A stretch of 64,000 nt of DNA from Epiperipatus broadwayi. Its lineage: Eukaryota; Onychophora; Udeonychophora; Euonychophora; Peripatidae. Shown piece by piece: positions 34,263 through 47,110 of the stretch. Made by a program: the position numbers and the translations under genes. The notes under the pieces are model-generated. The model was given only the letters and a program-made list of their open reading frames with translations. It was not told the origin of the DNA and ran no database searches. Numbering within the stretch: the first letter of the stretch is position 1; each line of letters opens with the position of its first letter. The stretch lies in contig JAQFVV010000031.1 of assembly GCA_028023455.1 (NCBI GenBank), positions 3,100,001 through 3,164,000 of the forward strand, read 5' to 3'.

Positions 34263-37185
34263 TATTGTGCCATTACAATTTGGTCACTAGTCAAATTTAT
34301 AGTAATGTGCATGTAAGAAAGTGTAAAACAAAATCATCATCACATTTTTATATAATCATAAATGAAGCTGTAGGGCATCCAAGTTCAAACCCTACAAGGT
34401 CTAGTTCTAAAAGCTTTAAACAGAGAAAGAATGGGTCAACAATTACATGCTTTACTTGTTTGTATGTTGATAGAAAGGTAATACACACATTTAAACTATT
34501 TAATATTTAATTTTTCTTTAAAAAGCAAAGTTATAATGCATACATATAGGCAATGTATGTGTAAATTATTTAATTGTTTTATATTTCAAATATTAAACAT
34601 TTTAACTTTCTTTAAAACTAACCTATCTTGATCAATTCTAATATTTTATTCTATGCTTTTATTTTGCTTTTCTTTAATTATAAGTGGGATTTAAAAGTTA
34701 CAGATTTAATTAAATAATTGGGTTATAATTACTAAGCTAGCAATTATATTATTTAATGTTAGTTTATGAATGATTTGAAAGAATGAAGGATGTGTGACAT
34801 TACATACAAAAATTTACATTTCCTAAATATTGAAAGAAAAGGAAGGATTAAATCTGTCAAATTATTTTTTTGTACAATTTTTGTTAAAAGAGGAAATCTG
34901 TTTAATCAGATATCAATCTTTGTAGCAATTTTTTTTTGTAAATAATTGTTTTTCACTTTGGAAGCTTATAATGGGTCAGAGCTCTAATTTTGAAATTGTC
35001 TTATCTCAAGATCTAAAGAAGGAAGCTCAAAGATTTGAAATGTTACCTGGATGTTAAAAAGAAAAAAAAAGAAAAGAAAGGAATAAGGATTGAGTCTATT
35101 TTTTTTTTAAACAAAAGTGTCTGGAAAAAGGATTAAACTTTTCAGTTGAAAAATAATTTAGTTGAAAATAAATTAGAGATCTAATTAAAACAAATTTGTC
35201 CAAAAATAGCAAGTGATGCTATCTCTGATTGGTTAAGTTAGCTAAAAATTGGATATAAAAAGCTGTCTTGAATTATTATTAAGATTATTGTTTATGATTC
35301 AGATTATTAAACTATCCAATTGAATGCTGAAAATATAAGAAATGTCTGGCTAGAAAAATTATATGTATGTCCCATCGGTTCTGGACCATCTGGGGAAGCT
35401 GCACATCACATAGGAAAGAAAAGATGTTGTGTCTAAAATAATATTCTACACCTTTCAACTGACCAGATAAATAAGATGTTTTTATAGAAGGAAGAAAGCA
35501 TTCATCTGCATTCAAAGAAGATGAATTAATCTACTGATAAATATTAATCATCAAGTCCAATTAATTGTTACAACAACTGATTTTAAACTCAAGAAAATTT
35601 ACAAATGTGAAAACAACTGCTGTATTTCATCCACATGCTTGACAGGAAGAGAAGAAAAATTAATATAATGATTTCCAAATTATCCACTAAAGCAAATAAC
35701 CTCAATAGAGTCATCATCATCAAATAGTTATACACCTCAAGAAAGAGATTGTTCCCAGTAAAACGGAAATGGTAGCTGCAGAAATATAGACAATATACAA
35801 GATAAGTTTGAACCCTTGGAAATTCGCCACAAACAAAAGATCGGTAATATGACTTTTTATATCTATTTTCTTTATGATATCAGTCTTAATAAACATTTTA
35901 GCAATAAAGTGGTACATTTTATTTAAAGAACTTTTAAAGACTATTCAGATCGATTAAAAACAAGAATGTCTTACTAATAATAACTTTGAGCTTCATAAAT
36001 TATCTTGAATGTATGAAAATTATTTGTTTATTAATTTTACAGTTATGAAAAATATTAATGTGTAAAACAATTTTTTTTTTATGGTATTATGATTTTAGTT
36101 TTAACTAATATATTATTATTTTGGTTTTAAATAATATTTTGTTATCATGGGATAAAACACGCACATACATAATGATATTTTATATGTGTATAATTAGCGA
36201 TTGAATGTGGAGTAACAAGTAGTGTTAGAATATTAGATTAGTTTGTTTCATTAAGTATAGCATTTCAGAGGTAGAAGAGAGGGGGGAGAAAATAATTTAA
36301 AACTTGTTTCTAAAACTTGCTCTTTCAATTCTACTAACATTTTTTTTACATTCTATTTACATGTTAGATTTTTAAAGTATGTGTGCTAATGAGCAGATAA
36401 TTTTTTTTTTCTTAAAATACTTTTCTCATGGAGTGAAAATCATGGTCAATGTGACGTCCAACTTAATACAAAATACATTTGAAGGGAAGGGGGAAGAACT
36501 TAAAATTAATCTGAGGATTGTTATATAATCAATTATTATTATTATTATTATTCATGTCAATTTTCATATTTATCTAGAAATTTTTATGTATATGTTAGAA
36601 ATGTAGTAATAAATATTAGTTTGTTTTATTAAACGAGGCGTATATATTTCATTAAGTGTAGTCTTGGTTAAGTGTGATTATTCATCATCATCAATGGTTG
36701 AATATTAGTTATTTAAGATATAAGTAAATATGCTAAAATTAAGCAATAATTATGAATTTCTTTATAAAATTTAGTTTTATGTTTAGGCTTAGTCCTAGAG
36801 CTGTAGTTGAAACCCTTGTCATTATTGTTATTATTATCATCATCATCATCGTCATCAACATTTTAATTAATGAGCTGTTTAACTGTTTAAAGGCCATAAA
36901 TAAATATTGATTTTATAATATTTAGTGATTTCTTAGTATTATTATAACCACATTCCATCATCTATTTCATGCAAGGATGAGTTAATTGCCATCCTAAATT
37001 AGTTATATATAATCTGAGCTAGTGAACTTATAAAAATATTGAAACACATTTGTTATGTTAAGATCTGAGAAATGATTTATGTCTAATATACTCCACTTTG
37101 GTTTAAAGATGTTTTACTTTTACCTAAATATTAGTGCGTATAGTGATATGGCTCAAAAAGCAAAATCTTCCATTTTATTATAAAT
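34263..37185. other. AT-rich spacer, nothing firm
   Basis: A short B-box-like piece occurs at about 34370-34400 (AAGTTCAAACCCTAC). Short TTA and ATC triplet runs occur near 36.53 and 36.84 kb. The frame at 35312-35515 has no recognisable domain. Confidence 0.45.
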
Positions 37186-37300
37186 AAAGTACCAAGAAGG
37201 GATTCAAACCCGGTACATGTGAAAGGTTATCAGATATAACCGTATCTAGATTCAGATAATCTAGTGGCGCCCTGCTAGACCATATTCACTTAGTATTTGT
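37186..37300 (-). mobile_element. Possible tRNA-derived SINE
   Basis: Minus strand: GTCTAGCAGGGCGCCACTAG at the head, then a B box GGGTTTGAATCCC at about 37200-37212, then TTGGTACTTTATTTATAA. Order and spacing suit a tRNA-derived head. No second copy or target duplication in the window. Confidence 0.45.
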
Positions 37301-37594
37301 TTAAACATGCACTTAACATCAAACCAAGAAATGAAAGTGGATAGGATCTACTGCCTGTATACCTGAGTTACATTTTATTGAATTACGAGTGTACTCACTT
37401 CACGTGATTTCCATATACCTGAGTTATAATAATTTGCTTATAATTCTTGATATTTGGACTCCTTTACTCAGATATAATAATATCTTTTGAACTCCTTTTA
37501 ATTAGGTTACAATGAGTTATTTGAACCTTTACTTATGATCATTCTATGGACTACTCAGGTATGGTAATATCTTTTTTTTAACTCTTTAATTATG

Positions 37595-37596
37595 TT

Positions 37597-37640
<44 letters not shown>
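37595..37640. repeat. (TA)n microsatellite
   Basis: Uninterrupted TA dinucleotides. Confidence 0.95.
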
Positions 37641-37641
<1 letters not shown>

Positions 37642-38264
37642 ACAGTCATGTCTATTTTTCTCTATATCTCTATATAATCATATAATCTAATATATCCATT
37701 TGCAATATAATTAAGTAATTAACAACATAGAGTAACAAAAGTGCTTATATAAAAAGAATCTAATACACATATACACACATATAAACTCAGAAATGTTTGA
37801 TACAATTAAGATATACTTTCAAATTTTTCAAAGACTCTTGGGATTTTCAATACTTTGAAATTCCAATTAAGATTTAATTGAGTACTATTGAAGCATTTTA
37901 TTTTTCATTTCAGATGATCACATCAAAATTAAATTTATGGCCTGTCTCTCTTTGATGACTAAAAAACTGAAGTGCAATCACTGTGTGTTTTTGAATGATT
38001 ATATTGGAAGATGTGCTGTTTGATTCTTCTATTTAAATTTTCCCTGGTCCCACTACAGTACATTAAATGGAAATTCTACACTTATACTAATATAGAGTAG
38101 AATCAAAATATCAGCTAAATTTTGTTCTGAACCATTTCACATCATGCTTACATCATACATCGTCACATATAAAAACTCACATTTTACTTATAGGTTTTGA
38201 TTTCAATAGAATACATATTGTTTTTTGAACTGCAAACTACAGTACTCATATTTAACACAGATGC

Positions 38265-38266
<2 letters not shown>

Positions 38267-38308
<42 letters not shown>
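38267..38308. repeat. (TA)n microsatellite
   Basis: Uninterrupted TA dinucleotides. Confidence 0.95.
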
Positions 38309-38310
<2 letters not shown>

Positions 38311-39122
38311 TAAAATTATAGTATAACAAAATTAAAAAATAATACTAATGTAATTATTAATAATAAATTGAAGGGGTATATTTTAACTCAGATTTTCTTT
38401 TTTCTCTCAATTCAATATTCCCATTCTAGTTAGCAATTAAAAAAATTTAAATTCAAATTATTATGTCCCTCTTTCACTAACAGCATTTCAATCTCCAAAT
38501 ATGATTGGCTTACTAGATAATCAATGCATTTCATTCTTTGACAGTGAACGTGATATATCAAAAAAATTATAAATAGAAAACAATAATTTACTTTGACTAG
38601 CTAATCTAAGTTCATATTATAGTTAAATTCTGAATTTTTAATTCATAGTCAAAGTTGTCCTGAACAGGTAAAACAATCTAGATCGAATCTGAGGTAAATA
38701 TTTCTGCATTTGTACTCAATAAATAAAAAACTTTAAGTGATCCTCAATTCGTAGACTGGCAATTAATCTTATGAGTAACTAACTATATAATTATTTTGCT
38801 CATTTTATATTACAGTTGATAAAATTAATGATTATTTTTGTCCAAATCTGGATGCTTATATTCCAAGTATGATAATAATATTATCTTATGTTTATGCTAT
38901 CCGATGTCTCAGGGAACAGGTTAATACATAACAATGAAACTCAAGTAGATCTATGTATAAAATTACATTCATAAAATAGAAATAAATTGTGAGATTAAAA
39001 AGACACAAAGTAGACAATAGTGTTCAGAAAGGAAATAATTAGTTTTTTTTATATCTATTGATAATTTGTGTGTGAAAAAATATCCATATCATAGATCTTG
39101 TATAAAGAGACTCACAGCATTT

Positions 39123-39245
39123 AAAAGACTTGCGTTGTTAGCCGAGAGGTATCCCGGAACCGCCTATACAAGCAAGTAGTTGGTTGCAGACGGTTGTGGG
39201 TTCGCGTCCCAGCCGATGCTATAACATATGAAAAAAAAAAGACTT
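39123..39245 (+). mobile_element. tRNA-derived SINE with target-site duplication
   Basis: Body about 39132-39236. A-box-like GTTAGCCGAGAGGT, B box GGGTTCGCGTCCC, tail GCCGATGCTATAACATATG, then an A-run. The direct repeat AAAAGACTT at 39123-39131 and 39237-39245 is a clean target-site duplication. The head is longer than in the sister copies by about 10 bases before the B box. Confidence 0.9.
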
Positions 39246-39670
39246 AAATATTTAAGTATTCTGCTTATTACGAAAAACAATTTTGTGCTTTAGGATATTT
39301 TCACACTATGGTTTGTCTAAATCACTCACTAAACAATGACCAATATTCTTGTGTCAAAATGTGTATGTCTTCAAAGCAACTAAAGCGTACTAGTGATGAT
39401 AGATTAATTAATTTCAAATCAGTAAATCAATTTCTGAAACATTTGTATATCAACATGCTATGCATTCTTTATGCTAGTAAAGGCATTCCACAAAGTTTCA
39501 ATTTAATGTTTAAATACATATATAGTATATATACATCTAGTTTTTATTATTTGGTTTTTATTATTTTTATGATATATAATAAACTGCTTGTTAAAAAAAT
39601 ATCTCCTTCATTATGACATCTCAATAAAGCCAATAACATTAAAAAATACTTTCGTTATTTTTAGTAATTC

Positions 39671-39712
39671 CTCTGAGGATGTCCTGTTTATATTGCGAAA
39701 ACATTTTACATG
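39671..39712 (+). ncRNA. Degenerate hammerhead-like relic
   Basis: CTGAGGA (perfect CUGANGA), a weak stem II (TGTCC...TTGC), then GAAAA. No stem III, cleavage triplet or stem I partner can be drawn. Lies between two SINEs. Confidence 0.25.
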
Positions 39713-39733
39713 ATTTTTTAGATTTATTGCTAT

Positions 39734-39867
39734 AACTATAAAACTTTGTCAAGCATTGGTGGTCGAAAGGTCAGCGACGGCTGCTTTACAAGCAGTTGTC
39801 CCGGGTTAGCGGGTTCGTGTCCCGGCTGATGCTATGACACATGAGAAAAAAAAAACTATAAAACTTT
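39734..39867 (+). mobile_element. tRNA-derived SINE with 14-bp target-site duplication
   Basis: Body 39748-39853: TTGGTGGTCGAAAGGTCAGC head, anticodon-arm-like CTTTACAAGCAG, B box GGGTTCGTGTCCC, tail GCTGATGCTATGACACATG and an A-run. AACTATAAAACTTT is duplicated exactly at 39734-39747 and 39854-39867. The intact duplication means a relatively recent insertion. Confidence 0.93.
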
Positions 39868-42168
39868 CCATCTCGCAGCTTCTTACTGAAAAAAAAAAGC
39901 CACTTTGTTTCTTAGCTTTTTTAGTTGTTTTTTTAAAATTCTGATTACCTTTTTATATATTAAAATCAAATGGCAACTAAAGTTTCAGCTATCAAAATTT
40001 TAAAACATCAACGTCTTTACCAAATCACTACAGTAAAAAATAATGCTATATAACAAAATTGTTGGTTTATTATTTGTGAATGCATTTACTAAACTTAATA
40101 GATGATAAAATAAATCAACTCTCCAAGAGATATAATTAACTATCATCATAACATCGGCAATCAATGAATATTCCAGCGCTATCAATTAGTCACGTGTGCT
40201 TCAACTTCCTATGCTTTAAATTTTTTGGGACCTTTATAAAGGCTTGAATCTTCATAGAGCCGTCTTAAAATATCAAATGTTTAATTCGATATTCTTATTA
40301 ATCTTATTGTCCGTCCTTATTTGCAATTATATCTCCTCTCCTCGTAATCTACTTGATAAATTGAAACTATTGTTTAGTTTCATATTTCTAAATAAAAAGA
40401 GGTATAAAACTCCCAAGAACAACTTATCTTCGGGAAATGCCATCTCTTTTTTTGTCAGTAAATTTTTTATATCGTATTGTGTTTTTTTTTTTTTTTGTAA
40501 TCTAATTTGGATTCAATTATATATACCCTATAAATTATGCAATTGCGGTTTAGTTAAGTGTTTATTTGTTTGGTCCAACTCCATAAGTGAATTTTATATA
40601 TATAATATTTCATATTTTTTATGCATTGAAGAACATTTATGTGATGTGTAATCATATTTAATGAAGACAACAAGTGTAATGTTTCTAAAATAATAACAAT
40701 AAATGGTTCAAATTATGCTTGGATATAATTATAGCTGACGCAGGAGCTATTAAAAATATATCAATTGATCATTTTTGTATTTAATAATACTGAAATATTA
40801 GTTATTTTGTCTTTTTTGTAATCTATATTATCTATTCTTCTGCGCAATCTATTCATTTTTTAGTCACATTGTACAAATAAATTGGCCGGCAATTCTTCAA
40901 AAATACTCAAGTAAGTTAATATATATATATATATTATAAAACAATTAAAATAAAGAATACACTTTTTGTTTATAATAGCAAAAGCCCTATTGATTATTTT
41001 CATAATATTAACTATTGCTCTTAATTCACTCTTTATCCCCAAATATTTACAGGCTACTTTAAACTTTTGTTAATGGAATGGAATTCTATGTTTATATATC
41101 ATTTTATTCATGACTCTCTTAGTCAGTAATTCTGACCATTATAAATATTACTAGTACAAAATCAAAAATAATAAAACAATTAAAAATCAAAATAAAATAG
41201 AATAAAAGCAATAAAAATAAAAAATATATACACTTTCATTATAAAAAAATATTTAAAAACGACCATGAAGCTCAGTGGAGATTTTAATGTAAACTGAGAA
41301 ATAATCTCATACATTGAAAAAATTATAACTGGCTATAATAAACTTTTCCTCTAATTGCAATTACTTATAGAATATACTGTTGGATAATAAGGGCATAGCA
41401 CCTGGACATTGATAATTTGATGCAATGATACTATAATTCTTTTAAATTATATAATTTTTATATCATAAATCTCAACAAAAAATTATATATTTTAACCAAA
41501 TTAATTGTAAGTTGTATATAATGATTGTATTTTATAAGATTTATTTAAGTTAATACCACAAACATGCATTACGAATCAGTGCATTTTTAATACATACAAA
41601 ACCTGCAAAGCAGGCAGATAGTAAATAGCCTACATATAAACGGAATTAATTGCTACTTGAAACTAAATTTGTAATAATAATATCTGAAACATTTTATGTT
41701 TAGTATCCTTGATTATCACATCATTACAATTTAGGTTTAGACCAAAAAAAAAAGTTAGGTATTTTTCTCTAGAAAAAGTAAACTTTTGCTATTAAAACTG
41801 TAATTCAATCTTAAGTTGTATTGTTCAATATGAAACAAATAAAATCGCCATGTATATAATAACAAAAATGTAAATCTCGTGTAGTGTAGTTACCTATAGT
41901 GTAACCAATTTTTTATATCAACCATCCCTATATAGATATCTGAAATTAACTTTTCTGTTTTATTTAAAATAGTAATTGATAATTTACACACAATCGTTTC
42001 CAAATAAGGTATATCTGATACTATTAACGAATTTACAATAAAAAAAGCAATGAAAATTTATTTTGCCTAAAGTTGAATTCTATTGTTACTGATAATACTG
42101 TTTACATCAAATATATATATATAGTGTGTGATATGTAAATACAATTTATCCAAACTTCAAACACTTTT
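39868..42168. other. AT-rich spacer with one long weak frame
   Basis: The frame 40244-40651 (135 codons, plus) has an internal Met followed by a hydrophobic run (FNSIFLLILLSVLIC), but also a poly-T run and no homolog that I know; I do not call it a gene. Nothing else recognised. Confidence 0.4.
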
Positions 42169-42280
42169 TAGCAAACTTTATTTGTACATACACCTATGTT
42201 TCAACTGACCTGCAGTCTTCTTCAGAGTAAGGGTTACTTCTAAAAAAAACATAGGTGTATGTACAAATAAAGATTTGCTA
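42169..42280 (-). repeat. Inverted repeat enclosing a hammerhead-like core
   Basis: Arms of about 33 bases (42169-42201 and 42246-42280) are reverse complements, sharing TTTGTACATACACCTATG. Between them, on the minus strand, AGTAA/TTACT with loop CCC is followed directly by CTGAAGA, a hairpin ACTG/CAGT, and GAAAC running into the arm. This is the order stem I, core, stem II, GAAA, stem III of an open-stem-III hammerhead, but a U-rich linker separates the would-be cleavage position from stem I. Likely a PLE-derived relic. Confidence 0.5.
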
Positions 42281-44639
42281 AAATCGCATCTGGATAGAAT
42301 TATATTTATATGATATTACGGCACCCAACATAAAGAAAAGTGTGATTTTGGTAATATTGTGATATGTATTGCATTTTTAAAATTTTTTGTGTTAATATCT
42401 TTATAAAAAGTTACATATTATCAGAAGTTAATGCAAATTATTTTTATTTTTTATTATTATTTTTTTGAACTATAATCTTTATTAATTTTTAGGTCTCTGA
42501 TAAACCTGGAAAAAGAAGCTACTTGTTTAATCTTAGGCTATTTTTTGTCTATAATTTTTGTTTACTACATTATATAAAATATTCTTATAAAACTTTAAAT
42601 GGAGAGTTTATTATTTTTAAGTTTCCTTTCGTACTTTCAATATCTAGCTGTACATTTGTTTAATAAATTGTTCTATAGATTAACATTAAAAGTGATTTTT
42701 TAAAAATCTACTAATTACTTTTCTAATGTTCCATAAAAAAATTTAACCTATAAGGTTTCAAATAAATTAATTTTACCCCAGTAGTTGAAAAAGTGTTGGA
42801 TATTTTTATTATAATTAAAATGATACAATACACTAACATCCAATACTATAACGGCATAGGTTGAATAAGACATATACATATGAATCAAACTCGGTTATAT
42901 TAATTTTCAATGTTTAATTAATTTTCAGTGTCTGACAAAAAAAATTGATGGAAAGCCTAATAGACAATGGCAAACACCCTTGGCATGCTCCTGATCCTAC
43001 AAGAGAATAAAATAAAACACAGTAAACAAAAAATATTTCAAAATAAACATTATTTGGTTAATAAGGTCATCGCATTAAACTATAAACATATACCATATAG
43101 CAGTGCATTCTATCGTCTTGACGTTTTTTTTTAATCGTCACATTAAAAAAAAAGTTAATATTTGTTTTACTGATTTTGAAAAGATTTGTAATAAGTTGAC
43201 TAGATAATTTTAACGAATATTTTTTAAAAAAGATATATTGAATGAATAAAAAAAACTTTTAGAGCATCTAAAAGAATTATACAATTTCTATTGGTATGTC
43301 AACTATCATTTTAATATCAATTAAATTTCGGAGATATTAGATCTCCAGTCTACTCTTGTCTAAATTTTCATATAATGCCATGATTCTGATAGATAAATAA
43401 AACTTAAATAAACTTTTTTAACATACAGAATATTGAGTAAAACAATATTATATCAAAATGAATTCTAATTGCTGATTACATATTACTGTTTATAATATAG
43501 ATGCAGATATATACAGTGTAGCCATGAACTACCTATATCGAACTGTACAACTTTAAAGCAGACATTTTCCTTTTCTAAGTGCCATACATGATCACATTTT
43601 TAAAAACATGTAAAATTTGCAAATAAATTTTACAATATGCCAATAACTGTTTTCTTATTTTTAAGCATTATATATAATTATCATTATTAATAAAATTTCT
43701 TTATTTTATGATGAAAGTACATAGATTTTATTCTTTCTTTATTATCTTTTCTGAATTTGATCTACAGTATTCTAAATAAAATATTTTCTAAGCATAATGC
43801 TAAATGCTTTACAAACTTTTAGAACATATTAAAAATTGATATTGATATAAAATCATCAGAATAATTATAAATATCTTAACTTTTTGATAAGAAAGATTTC
43901 TATTATGTTTTTGTAAAAAAAAAAAGTTATTGAAAAAAAAGAATATCACTCTGAGTATATTTAATAGCGATGAAGGTCAGATATTTTGATATGGAACCTT
44001 TAGTTGTTTTTTTTTATTCTTATTGCTTCAGTTTAATATTGACTGAACACTGTAAAATGTATGGAAATTTATTTCTTAATGATAATTATATTATTATTTA
44101 TTTAAAAAAATTGTTTATACTATAATCTTAATTTATGTGTGTACAATACATATAAAAAGTGTCTTACATATAAGCATATTGAAAAGTTCTGTACACTTGC
44201 AGTTCAATAAATAGTATGTATTTTATTATAATCAATGTTTATCCACAAAGGACAAGCTATTATATACTATATACATTGTATACAAGGAGGGCTTGAAACA
44301 AATATAGTATATTTTCCAGCTCCACTGTATAATACATCTTGACATTTATATTTCCTTTTCAGTTGTAGTAATAGTAGTAATGAAATGCTTTATTACTCAG
44401 GAGTTCATTAGAATTTTGAGGAATCCAAAGTGCCAGAATCAAGGGCTTTACTCTCCCTAGTTTAATACTCAATCATTGCATATAAAATGAAATGAGTAAT
44501 ATTTTGGTATAAGTAAGATAAATATTGAACAGAAGAGTTCATTCATGTGATTTGTTAATAAAATGGTAATATGTCCATACAGGAAAAAAAAATTAAATAG
44601 ATTATTATTCAAAATATCTCATGACATTCCATTACTAGG
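42281..44639. other. AT-rich spacer, nothing recognised
   Basis: Read on both strands without a recognisable coding or RNA feature. Confidence 0.5.
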
Positions 44640-44830
44640 AATGAAACTAGCAAAAATGTTCTTCACACAGTAGTTCCATCTAGTGTAAGCTCTAATAATC
44701 AATAAATGCTAAAAGGTTGTGCATAATAATCCTTACCCAGTACCTTCCTGTCCAATACCCCCAGACTAGTTTCTAGTTTATAACTTTCATCAGCAAAAGC
44801 CTTGGATCTGGGAGCAGTAAATCTCATCTT
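44640..44830 (-). mobile_element. Dispersed repeat (family C) carrying a hammerhead
   Basis: Shares TTGTGCATAA, CCAATACCCCCAGACTAGTT and spacing with copies at 46.33-46.59 and 56.99-57.20 kb. This copy is the only one that keeps the CUGAUGA core and stem II. Non-coding. Confidence 0.6.
44758..44799 (-). ncRNA. Hammerhead ribozyme with wobble-only stem I
   Basis: Minus strand: CTTTTG (44799-44794), core CTGATGA, stem II AGTT/AACT with loop ATA and an A-A mismatch next to the core, GAAA (44773-44770), minimal stem III AC/GT, cleavage after C44764 in GTC, then TGGGGG (44763-44758). All invariant core bases are present. Stem I pairs only through five G-U wobbles and one C-G, as if an original C-rich strand had decayed by transitions. 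Probably weak or inactive today. Confidence 0.55.
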
Positions 44831-46329
44831 TTGAATCTAATAAATCATCCAGCACTCATCTTTTACCTTTTTGGTTAACTATAAATTTATCATTTAAAAG
44901 GAAAACCCAATAATATTTACAATCCAATCTAATTTGTTTGTATAGTTATAATGATCTGAATCCACTATTTTTATACATTTTGGTGTTTTTGGGTTTTTAA
45001 AAAAATCATAGTATGTAATATTTAAATGGTTTAGTGCTACAAGTAACAGGTTGACTTTTGATCAGGTATCTTTAATTCTTAAGTCCATCAGTCTAACACT
45101 ATTTTAAATCATACATAGAAATATGTAAATAGTGAAGATAAAATCAATAATATAATTAAATGTGAACAAACATAAATCAACACAGTTAGAAACAAAAAAA
45201 GATTACAAGTGAATAGATTAATAAATATTAAAACATGAAACAAAAAATTAAATGTTTGAGAATAATAATTAGGAAAGAGAGAGATAATGAAAGTTTCTAT
45301 GATTAAAAAAACTTTTAATAAAAGTTTCCAATTAAATAATTCAAAAATTTGAGCTCTAAGATCAAAGCTATAAACAATTTACTATCTTGTGATATAAGAG
45401 TTTTGATTAAATAGATGTTGTAAATAAACTAAGATAGATAAATAGGTTAGTCTATTTAATACTAAGGATCACTTGATTTTCCTTTCTTTCATCGTTTATA
45501 TTCAGAGCCTAAATCTAATGTATTTACTATAGTTCAAAGTCACTTAAGTTCTGCCAACCTACTTATTTTACATAAACTTTCTCATTTAATTAACTTTCCT
45601 AACAGTTTTAAGTCTCTATCTGCTGGCGTCATCATTTGAATTTTTGGCTCAGTAAAATTTTATCAATAGAAAATTCTACCAGTTTTCTCTTATTCTGATT
45701 GTAATAATAATAATATTAGAATCAATAGAATATTAAAAAGTATATATAGCATAAGCAATAAGATTTTATTTGAACAGTAATTCATATACACATTTTAAGC
45801 AATAAATAATTTTTTTAGGAATGAATTTTCCCTTTAAATTTGATAGAAATATGCTAAAAAAATAAGGATGTTTCAGAAAATATTAAATAAATAACTAGGT
45901 TAAAAATAATATGTCTTGTGTGTGACAAACCAACTCTAATGAGTATTTAAATACTAGGGCACTTCAGGATGGAAATGTGACCAAGTATCATTCTATCGGG
46001 AAATGAAATAAGTTTTGTTTTTATTAAGTTAATTTGAATCTGATTCCAATTGATTTGGTAAAGAACAAAAAAGTCTAAAAACGTTTTATATGATGATGAT
46101 ACTAAGGATTGGGGAGTCTATTTATATATGCTGATGTGAGAAAGATAAATTTAATGAATTGCATTTTTTCTCAATAAAAGCATGTGCATTCTCACAACTC
46201 ACATTTTTAGGTATATAATAATTGCTACTAAAATCTTAATAATAGACTATGGATTTGTGTACATCTTTTTATTCTTTTTACTTGCAGTTTATATAAAATA
46301 ATTTTAAAATTGTTAAGCTTATTTTATAT
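44831..46329. other. AT-rich spacer, nothing recognised
   Basis: No coding, RNA or repeat feature recognised. Confidence 0.5.
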
Positions 46330-46590
46330 CACTGTTGAATAAAATAACATGCTACTTTTATTTATTAAACAGGCAAAACTTTCCATATAGTTGTGCCACT
46401 CTGTGCCAACCAGAGTAATCAGTGGATGCCAGAAGGCTTGTGCATAAAATCCCCATCCAGTGCCTACTCATCCAATATCCTCAGACTAGTTTCAGAGGGT
46501 GGGACTACTGTATGGAGAGTTTTTCCTGTTTAATAACAGTTATGTGCTAACATAAGAGATGGTGATCATGTGATGTTTAGTGGTTTTTCT
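46330..46590. mobile_element. Dispersed fold-back repeat (family C), second copy
   Basis: Terminal inverted repeats of about 36 bases: TTATTAAACAGGCAAAACTT on the left against AGTTTTTCCTGTTTAATAA on the right. The interior matches 57.05-57.18 kb closely. On the minus strand CTGAAACTAGTCTGAGG survives, but the CUGAUGA core and stem II seen at 44.76 kb are missing. Confidence 0.7.
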
Positions 46591-46939
46591 ACTTTTATTT
46601 ACAATCAAATATTATAATTTTGAATCTTTTGGTGTAATAATTAATCTATTTTTTTGACAAGTTTATGGCAGAAGTAGAAACTTGGATGAAATTTATGTTG
46701 TTTTATTATAATGAGACTTTTTAAACCAATTCTAAAATTTTTTAGATCGCTGCATCATAGCCAACTTGTATTTCTAATTTTCGATTGTTAAATAAATATT
46801 TAGCTATTATTATTTGAAAAGTATATGGGCTGGTCAGATGAATATCAACTAATTATAAAACAAAATCTGCAACGAACCCACTTAAAACGCAATTCACTAT
46901 GTGAATCTCCTACCAGCAGCGCCATTAGATTAACGCGAC

Positions 46940-47110
46940 ACAAGTATATATATAAAAGCGCTAAAACAGATCCTAACACAAAGTCGATATTTTTAAAAGC
47001 ATGAGATAGACTTTTTGATCGGCTTGATATTAAAATTGTTTGAGGTGAGCACAATGAGTGAAAAAGAAAATACAAAGAAATCTCGCAAACAACATCCATA
47101 TTATAAATAA
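46940..47110 (+). promoter_or_regulatory. Possible TATA promoter with an 18-codon ORF
   Basis: CpG-containing sequence with TATATATATAAAAGCGC at about 46945-46961 and, about 95 bases on, ATG at 47054 opening MSEKENTKKSRKQHPYYK then stop. A splice-donor-like GAG/GTGAGC lies at about 47043-47049. The local rise in GC, the TATA box and a basic N-terminus suggest a promoter and first exon, perhaps of a transposon or small gene. No following exon recognised; low confidence. Confidence 0.25.

Noticed and set aside
33634-34510. Four frames of 189-269 codons
   Set aside because: Almost entirely N-run; no real sequence.
39123-39240. Functional tRNA gene at the SINE head
   Set aside because: A and B boxes present but no cloverleaf with acceptor pairing; followed by a shared SINE tail and A-run with target duplications.
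40244-40651. 135-codon frame with a hydrophobic N-terminal region
   Set aside because: Needs a non-ATG start for full length, contains a poly-T-encoded Phe run, has no recognisable domain; kept only as a note in the spacer entry.
42925-43015. Possible terminal exon (TTTTCAG acceptor, short frame, AATAAA)
   Set aside because: No homology and no partner exon; such acceptors are common in T-rich DNA.
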